A stretch of DNA of 64,000 nt from Leadbetterella sp964489955. Its GTDB lineage: Bacteria; Bacteroidota; Bacteroidia; Cytophagales; Spirosomataceae. The stretch is from the NCBI GenBank assembly GCA_964489955.1, contig CAZBAV010000004.1, positions 62,001 through 126,000 of the forward strand. The letters are read 5' to 3'. Positions 62,287 to 64,000 of the stretch are shown here, piece after piece. Numbering within the stretch: the first letter of the stretch is position 1; every line of letters starts with the position of its first letter. The position numbers and the translations under genes were made by a program. The notes beneath the pieces were generated by a model, which searched no databases, was not told where the DNA came from, and saw only the letters and a list, made by a program, of their open reading frames with translations.

Positions 62287-63303
62287 ATGGATACACCTAA
62301 GCGTATTATTATAACCCGCTTTTCTGCTATGGGCGATGTGGCCATGGTGGCGTCCGTCTTAAAAGATTTTTCTGACGCTTACCCAGATGTAGAATTGGTT
62401 ATGGTAAGCCGACAAAATTTCAAGGACTTCTTTCGGGAAGTCCCTAATTTACAGTTCTATAATATAGAACCCAAAGGGAAACATAAAGGTTTTCTTGGTT
62501 TGTATAAACTTTATAAAGAACTATCTCGTCATCATCCAGATGCTCTGGTTGATTTACACTATAACCTACGTTCTAGAATTATAGCACTATTCTTCTCTTT
62601 TACAAAAGTAAAAGTTAGTCAACTAGACAAAGGACGTAAAGAGAAAAAGGAATTAATAAGCAAAAAGATGTTAATTCCTTTAAAATCTACTGTAGAAAGA
62701 TACGCCGATGTTTTCCGAGGATTAGGATTTAAGTTTAGCTTAAAAGATACTCTACAAAAGAGTCCCAAAATTGTACCAGTCCTGGTACAAGATTTCCTTA
62801 AGACAAGTAACAAAAATATTGGAATAGCACCCTTTGCTCAACATGCTTACAAGATGCTTCCATTACCGAAAATGAAGAGCATTGTCTCCTCTTTGACAGA
62901 AAAAGGATATAATTGCTTGATATTGGGAGGCGGAAAATATGAAAAAGAAATAGCTGAAACTTGGGAGAGAGAATTTCCACATGTGCTATCACTTATAGGC
63001 AAATATTCTATGGATGTAGAATTAGATATAATCTCCAGCCTAGATTTGATGCTATCTATGGACTCATCAGGAATGCATATGGCGTCTTTAATGGGAGTGC
63101 GATGCGTCTCTATCTGGGGAGCTACACATCCATATGCCGGTTTCCTGGGATATGGACAGTCTATAAATGACGTAGTACAAGTAGAGCACCCTAACCGTCC
63201 AAGCTCTGTATATGGCAATAAATCCTGTGACTGTGATGGAGTAGAAGCCATAGATCTTGTTACCCCGGAAATGATCTTACAAAAGATTCATAATGCTTTG
63301 TAA
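62287..63303 (+). CDS. Glycosyltransferase family 9 (heptosyltransferase-like)
   Basis: The 338-aa protein shows the GT9 outline: IIITRFSAMGDVAMVASVL at the N-terminus, DLHYNLRSRIIALF, and the nucleotide-sugar site with IGIAPFAQHAYKMLPL and the later MDSSGMHMASLMGVRCVSIWGATHP. GT9 enzymes add heptose or related sugars to lipopolysaccharide core from ADP-sugars. In Bacteroidetes the sugar is uncertain. It follows the DUF4254 gene and converges with the next glycosyltransferase, overlapping it by 16 bases. Confidence 0.93.
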   Translation: MDTPKRIIITRFSAMGDVAMVASVLKDFSDAYPDVELVMVSRQNFKDFFREVPNLQFYNIEPKGKHKGFLGLYKLYKELSRHHPDALVDLHYNLRSRIIALFFSFTKVKVSQLDKGRKEKKELISKKMLIPLKSTVERYADVFRGLGFKFSLKDTLQKSPKIVPVLVQDFLKTSNKNIGIAPFAQHAYKMLPLPKMKSIVSSLTEKGYNCLILGGGKYEKEIAETWEREFPHVLSLIGKYSMDVELDIISSLDLMLSMDSSGMHMASLMGVRCVSIWGATHPYAGFLGYGQSINDVVQVEHPNRPSSVYGNKSCDCDGVEAIDLVTPEMILQKIHNAL

Positions 63304-64000
63304 ACAGCTTCTAGTTGGCTTGCAATTACCTCGTCATTAAACTTCTGGACAAATTTATAACCCTCTTCAGCCATTTCTCGTCTTAATTCTGGTGTATCCA
63401 TCAGCATCTGTATGGCATCCCTAATTACCGCTACATCATAAGGTTCTATATATACAGAATTAGGTCCTCCAGCTTCGGGAAAAACTCCGGAATTAGTTGT
63501 TATAACGGGAGTTTTAGAATACAAAGCTTCAATAATAGGAATACCAAAGCCCTCAAAAATAGAAGGATAAACCATAATAGTAGCAAGTTGGTACACAATA
63601 GCTAATTCTCTCTGCGAAACCCCGCCCAAGTGAATAAGTTTATGTTGCAAGCCCTCCTGTGATGCATAAGATTCTAATTCATTATAATATGCAGTCTTTT
63701 TACCTACCAAAACTAGCGTAGTATCAATATCTTTGATGGCTTTAAGTATAGATAGGGCATTTTTACGCTCCTCAAGCGTTCCTACATTAAGTATAAAGTT
63801 TTGAGGGATATCAAATTTACCACTTACAACTTGCTTCTCTTCATCAGAAAACGTCATTTTAAAGACATCTGAACAGCCTTGGTAGACCACCTTTACTTTC
63901 TCCGGCTCTACTTTCAAATACTGAACTACATCTCTTTTGGTCTGCTCGCTTATTGCTATCACACAATCCGCATTTTTTGCAGCATATAAAAATTTCCAAT
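63288..64000 (-). CDS. Glycosyltransferase family 4 protein, 5' end outside the window
   Basis: The frame is open to the last base, so the N-terminal half lies outside. The visible C-terminal 237 or so residues hold the GT4/GT-B nucleotide-sugar domain: CVIAISEQTKRDV, FILNVGTLEERKN, the family motif with Glu in PSIFEGFGIPIIEALY, and the terminal helix KFNDEVIASQLEAVY. It transfers a sugar to a surface glycan or lipid acceptor, specificity unknown. The stop lies inside the end of the convergent GT9 gene, a tail-to-tail overlap with no room for a separate terminator. Confidence 0.93.
   Translation of the reverse strand, partial: WKFLYAAKNADCVIAISEQTKRDVVQYLKVEPEKVKVVYQGCSDVFKMTFSDEEKQVVSGKFDIPQNFILNVGTLEERKNALSILKAIKDIDTTLVLVGKKTAYYNELESYASQEGLQHKLIHLGGVSQRELAIVYQLATIMVYPSIFEGFGIPIIEALYSKTPVITTNSGVFPEAGGPNSVYIEPYDVAVIRDAIQMLMDTPELRREMAEEGYKFVQKFNDEVIASQLEAVYKAL

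Noticed and set aside
1..64000. Defence system, prophage, integrative element or CRISPR array
   Set aside because: No recombinase, transposase, restriction-modification, Cas or toxin-antitoxin proteins and no regularly spaced repeats were seen. The gene content is catabolic and housekeeping.

Overview
The window comes from a member of the Bacteroidetes, most likely a Cytophagales-type environmental polysaccharide degrader. This is inferred from a SusC/SusD pair, a hybrid two-component system, BACON-domain lipoproteins, OmpA/PD40 proteins, DUF4369-TlpA and DUF4254 proteins, and promoters of the TAnnTTTG type. Genes are dense, base composition is AT-rich, and I see no rRNA, tRNA, CRISPR array, transposase or prophage. 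A run of ten Ns inside trxB shows a draft or gap-joined assembly.

Layout. 1-7 kb holds envelope and secreted proteins: a partial OmpA protein, an MG2-domain protein, an M14 carboxypeptidase and two unrecognised exported proteins. 7-31 kb is a carbohydrate island. It has a GH95 alpha-L-fucosidase, a LacI-type regulator divergent from xylB-xylA-sodium/sugar symporter, a 1361-residue hybrid two-component sensor/regulator, and then GH31 (PA14-containing, alpha-xylosidase type), SusC, SusD, a surface glycan-binding lipoprotein and a BACON-GH5 endoglucanase lipoprotein. The set fits xyloglucan better than xylan, because there is no GH10, GH11 or GH43. A coherent path can be proposed. GH5 cuts the backbone at the cell surface, SusCD and the binding lipoprotein capture and import oligosaccharides, GH95 and GH31 remove fucose and xylose in the periplasm, and the symporter, XylA and XylB convert xylose to xylulose-5-phosphate. 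The HTCS probably senses the oligosaccharide and the LacI protein the pentose.

31-43 kb is housekeeping: mqo, a TlpA-like protein, wecB, a TPR protein, an acetyltransferase-like gene overlapping miaA, trhO, trxB, a PorE-like TPR/PD40/OmpA protein and hemJ. 43-48.7 kb carries two tandem full-length mrdA (PBP2) paralogues followed by rodA. 48.7-53.4 kb on the minus strand is a tightly packed run: nusB, a YtxH protein, yajC, a DUF721/DciA-like gene, an LD-carboxypeptidase, a 68-aa protein and glyS. 53.4-59.5 kb on the plus strand is an S41-type protease, ccmB, ccmC, a ccmD-like ORF of 59 aa, ccmE (CxxxY type), menF and rpoN. 59.6-64 kb holds a queuosine-precursor transporter, an SGNH hydrolase, and a DUF4254/GT9/GT4 surface-glycan cluster cut by the window end.

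I found no completely new type of system. The observations most worth a second look are the coupled xyloglucan/xylose island with its candidate operators, the duplicated mrdA genes with duplicated promoter segments, the atypical CcmC/CcmE pair, and several unexplained perfect dyads between genes.
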